Shown here: positions 29,743 to 32,372 of the stretch, piece after piece | Layout: each line of letters starts with the position of its first letter | Position numbering within the stretch: the stretch's first letter is position 1 | Source of the DNA: Myxococcales bacterium | Lineage (GTDB): Bacteria > Myxococcota_A > Polyangia > Palsa-1104 > SHYY01 | Length of the DNA: 32,372 nt | Reading direction: 5' to 3' | Assembly: GCA_021784515.1 (NCBI GenBank) | Contig: JAJXSP010000004.1 | Coordinates: forward strand, 1 to 32,372 | The notes under the pieces: generated by a model | What the model saw: only the letters and a program-made list of their open reading frames with translations | Told to the model about the DNA's origin: nothing | Databases searched by the model: none | Position numbers and translations under genes: made by a program

Positions 29743-31748
29743 GGTTTCGCGCATTCGAGCGGGTCGTCGCGCAGCTGGCACTCGCCGGCTGGGATGTCGA
29801 TCGCCGCGCGGTCGATCAGCTGCCCCTCCTTGTAGAGGAGCGCCTCGCGGCTGATGCCGGGCGGGAGGCGCGCCGCGCCGCCGTCGTGGAGCGGGGCGCC
29901 GCCCGCGATCCGCACCGCGTCGCCGCGGCGCAGGCGCACGTGGACCAGCGTGTCGCCGAGGAAATCGATCGTTACCTCGACGGGCTGGCCGGCGGCGACG
30001 GTGAATCGCTGCGCCTTGCGCGCGCCGCGGGGGCCCTCGCAGGCGACCTCGTGCGGGCCGGGCGGGAGGCGCAGCCGCTGCCCCTCGCCGATCGCGCGCG
30101 CGCCGTCGACGCGGCCGTTCATGCAGTAGGGGCGGGCGAGGAGGTGCAGCTCACCGTCGGGGGGAGGGGAGGGCGGGTTTTCGGGGGGCTGGGGTGGTTT
30201 TTCGGACGCCTTCGGGCTTCTGGGGGGACGGTCTGTCGCTTCTTCGCCGGCGATCGGGCCAATTGGATTTGGGGCATGGCGGCGCGAAGACACGAAAGAC
30301 GCGTCCCCCGCCTTTTCGGGGGAACGATGTGGTCTTTCAGACGTCTCCGGGCTTCTGGGGGGACGGTATTTCGTTTCTTCGCTTGCAGTCGAGCCAATTG
30401 GATTTTGATTGGGGTGTTGCGAAGAAACAAAAGACGCGTCCCTCGTCTTTTTGGGGGAACGAGGTGGTCTTTCTGGGGGAGATTGTGTTTCGGGTGTCTT
30501 CGGGCTTCTGGGGGGACGGTCTGTCGCTTCTTCGCCGGCAATCGGGCCGATTGGATTCAGGGTTGGGCGAGGCGAAGAAATCAAAGACGCGTCCCTCGTC
30601 TTTTCGGGCGTCTTCGACAGGCCGTGGAGGGCAGTTGCCGCCGTCGCTGCTACGACGATGGACACCGCCGCTGCGAGGGCGAGTCGCCGGAATCGGCCGC
30701 CGCGGCGAGCGCGATCGAGGAGCGCGCGCGCGGCCTCGTCGTCCGGGCGCCAGGCGAGCAGGCGGTTGACCTGCGCCATCGCGCGCGCCACCTCGCCCGA
30801 CGCCAGCGCCGCCTCCGCCTGCGCCCGCGCGGAGGCGATGACGCGCCCCTCGACCTCGGCATTCCACGCCGCCGGGTCGGCGAAGTAGCGCGCGATCTCG
30901 CGGTCGAGCTCCCCGAACCCGTCGGCGCGCAGCCCCTCCTCGAGCGCATCGCCCACCGCCGTCGCATCGGCGAACCGCTCCTCCGGCGTGCGCCGGAGGC
31001 AGCGCTCGATCGTCCGCTCCAGCCACGGCGGCACGCGCGGGTTCTTCGCCGTCGGCGGCGCGTGCTCGGCGCGGTGGATCTTCGCCAGCAGCGCCAGCGG
31101 CTCGCGCGCCGAAAACGGCAGCACGCCCGTCGCCAGCTGGTAGAGCACCGTGCCGAGCGAGAAGAGATCGGAGCGCGCGTCCAGCTCGCCGCCCTCGGCC
31201 TGCTCGGGCGACATGTACGCCGGCGATCCGATCACCGCCCCCGTCGCCGTCATCGTGGTGTCCATCGTCGCCATCCGCGCGATGCCGAAGTCGCAGAGCA
31301 CGACGCGCCCGCCCTCGTCGACCATCACGTTCTCGGGCTTCACGTCGCGGTGCACGATCCCCGCGGCGTGCGCAGCGCCGAGCGCCCGCGCGAGCTTCAC
31401 GCCGATCATCGCCGCCGCCTCGGGCAGCGGCGCCCCGCTCTGCGACAGGAACTGCTTCAGCGTCGGGCCCCGGATCAGCTCGGTCACCAGGTAGGCGGGG
31501 CGATCGCCCTCCTCGGGCGCGTAGTCGTGCACCGCCAGCACGTTCGGGTGGCGCAGCGCCGCCACCGCGCGCGCCTCGCGCGAAAAGCGCGCCGAGCCCT
31601 CCTTCTTCTCGGCGAGCGCCGGGTGCATGAGCTTGAGCGCGACGGTGCGCCGCAGCTCCTCGTCCTCGGCGCGGTACACCGTGGCCATGCCGCCCTGCCC
31701 GAGCTGCTCGAGGATGCGGTAGCGCCCGACCCGTTCCGGAGCGGCCAT
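29739..31748 (-). CDS. Transmembrane Ser/Thr protein kinase with repeat-bearing extracytoplasmic linker and PEGA-like C-terminus
   Basis: GRYRILEQLGQGGMATVYRAED, IVHRDVKPENVMV, CDFGIARM, AYMSPEQAEG; TM LALAAAVSIVVAATAATAL; then three ~45-aa repeats. Confidence 0.93.
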   Translation of the reverse strand: MAAPERVGRYRILEQLGQGGMATVYRAEDEELRRTVALKLMHPALAEKKEGSARFSREARAVAALRHPNVLAVHDYAPEEGDRPAYLVTELIRGPTLKQFLSQSGAPLPEAAAMIGVKLARALGAAHAAGIVHRDVKPENVMVDEGGRVVLCDFGIARMATMDTTMTATGAVIGSPAYMSPEQAEGGELDARSDLFSLGTVLYQLATGVLPFSAREPLALLAKIHRAEHAPPTAKNPRVPPWLERTIERCLRRTPEERFADATAVGDALEEGLRADGFGELDREIARYFADPAAWNAEVEGRVIASARAQAEAALASGEVARAMAQVNRLLAWRPDDEAARALLDRARRGGRFRRLALAAAVSIVVAATAATALHGLSKTPEKTRDASLISSPRPTLNPIGPIAGEEATDRPPRSPKTPETQSPPERPPRSPKKTRDASFVSSQHPNQNPIGSTASEETKYRPPRSPETSERPHRSPEKAGDASFVSSRRHAPNPIGPIAGEEATDRPPRSPKASEKPPQPPENPPSPPPDGELHLLARPYCMNGRVDGARAIGEGQRLRLPPGPHEVACEGPRGARKAQRFTVAAGQPVEVTIDFLGDTLVHVRLRRGDAVRIAGGAPLHDGGAARLPPGISREALLYKEGQLIDRAAIDIPAGECQLRDDPLECAKP
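30194..30610 (-). repeat. Intragenic in-frame tandem array of three palindrome-rich repeat units
   Basis: Units (+ strand) 30194-30328 and 30329-30463 (both 135 bp, ungapped, roughly 80% identical by eye) and 30464-~30610 (with an 18-nt insertion). Encode [K/G]xRDAS[LF][IV]SS-x5-NPIG-[PS][IT]A[GS]EE[AT][TK][DY]RPPRSP[KE]. Confidence 0.9.
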
Positions 31749-31846
31749 CGCCCGCTACGTCGCGGTGACAGTCTTGCGCAGCACGTCGCGGATGCTATCA
31801 CGCACGCTCGGCGAGCGATCGTCGGTGCTCGTCGGCGACCACCTCG

Positions 31847-31877
31847 GCTTGACTTGCTCGACCCCCGAAAGTAGGTT
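31847..31877 (+). promoter_or_regulatory. Weak candidate promoter for the M16 protease gene (TTGACT ... TAGGTT)
   Basis: TTGACT at 31847-31852 and TAGGTT at 31872-31877; 19-nt spacer is suboptimal. Confidence 0.3.
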
Positions 31878-31890
31878 CCACCACCCCCCG

Positions 31891-32372
31891 ATGATGCCCC
31901 GCTTCGCGCGCTGGAAGGACGTGCTGCCCGGGGGGCTGCGCCTCGTCACCGTCGAGTTGCCGCACCTGCACACCGCGACGGTGGTGATGTACGCGCGCGT
32001 CGGGTCGCGCTACGAGTCGCCGGCGGACAATGGCCTGTCGCACTTCGTCGAGCACATGCTCTTCCGCGGCACGAAGCGCTTCCCCGACGCCTACCTGATC
32101 AACAACGCGATCGAGGAGCTGGGCGGCACGCTCTACGCCGAGACGGGGCGCGACTACTCGCTCTACCAGCTCTCGCTCCACCCCGACAGCCTCGACGCGG
32201 GTCTCGAGCTGTTCGGCGAGATCTTCCGCACGCCGGCGTTCCAGGGGATCGACGTGGAGCGGCGGATCATCCTCGAGGAGATCCTCGAGGACCTCGACGA
32301 GGACGGCCGCGAGATCAACATCGACGACGCGGCGCGCGCGGCGCTCTTCGGCGCGCACCCGCTCGGCCAGAA
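31891..32372 (+). CDS. M16-family (insulinase-like) zinc metalloprotease, N-terminal part (3' truncated by window)
   Basis: MMPRFARWKDVLPGGLRLVTVELPHLHTATVVMYARVGSRYESPADNGLSHFVEHMLFRGTKRFP: HxxEH motif; open to window end. Absent from ORF track because it runs off the edge. Confidence 0.92.
   Translation, partial: MMPRFARWKDVLPGGLRLVTVELPHLHTATVVMYARVGSRYESPADNGLSHFVEHMLFRGTKRFPDAYLINNAIEELGGTLYAETGRDYSLYQLSLHPDSLDAGLELFGEIFRTPAFQGIDVERRIILEEILEDLDEDGREINIDDAARAALFGAHPLGQ

Noticed and set aside
30194-30610. CRISPR-like array
   Set aside because: Units are contiguous 135-153 bp homologous copies with no unique spacers and lie inside an intact kinase reading frame.

Overview
High-GC (myxobacterial/deltaproteobacterial-looking) chromosomal window, densely coding, with no tRNA, rRNA or CRISPR seen. 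Main content: LPG-synthase/AglD-type membrane protein and asnB; a KirBac-type K+ channel; a Zn-finger/SDR fusion; rhomboid protease; Fe/Mn superoxide dismutase; CBS-pair protein; REC-EAL protein; Ku; a 59-aa histone H1-like K/A/P-rich protein missed by the ORF track; an RCK/TrkA-N membrane protein without a recognisable K+ filter; a PilZ protein with a sigma54-like promoter; a metallophosphoesterase; lipoproteins; two tandem FadL-like porins plus a Cys-rich/beta-propeller-like lipoprotein; a possible six-gene minus-strand transcription unit bounded by two Ser/Thr kinases; and a 5' fragment of an M16 protease. The two most unusual signals are: (1) an in-frame array of three ~135-153 bp palindrome-rich repeats (45-aa units) inside the periplasmic linker of a Ser/Thr kinase gene (about 30194-30610), resembling a protein-coding palindromic element; (2) a family of three intergenic inverted-repeat elements (4396-4475, 9266-9426, 21689-21847) with 18-19 bp terminal inverted repeats and shared internal blocks, each with one end overlapping a gene's stop codon.
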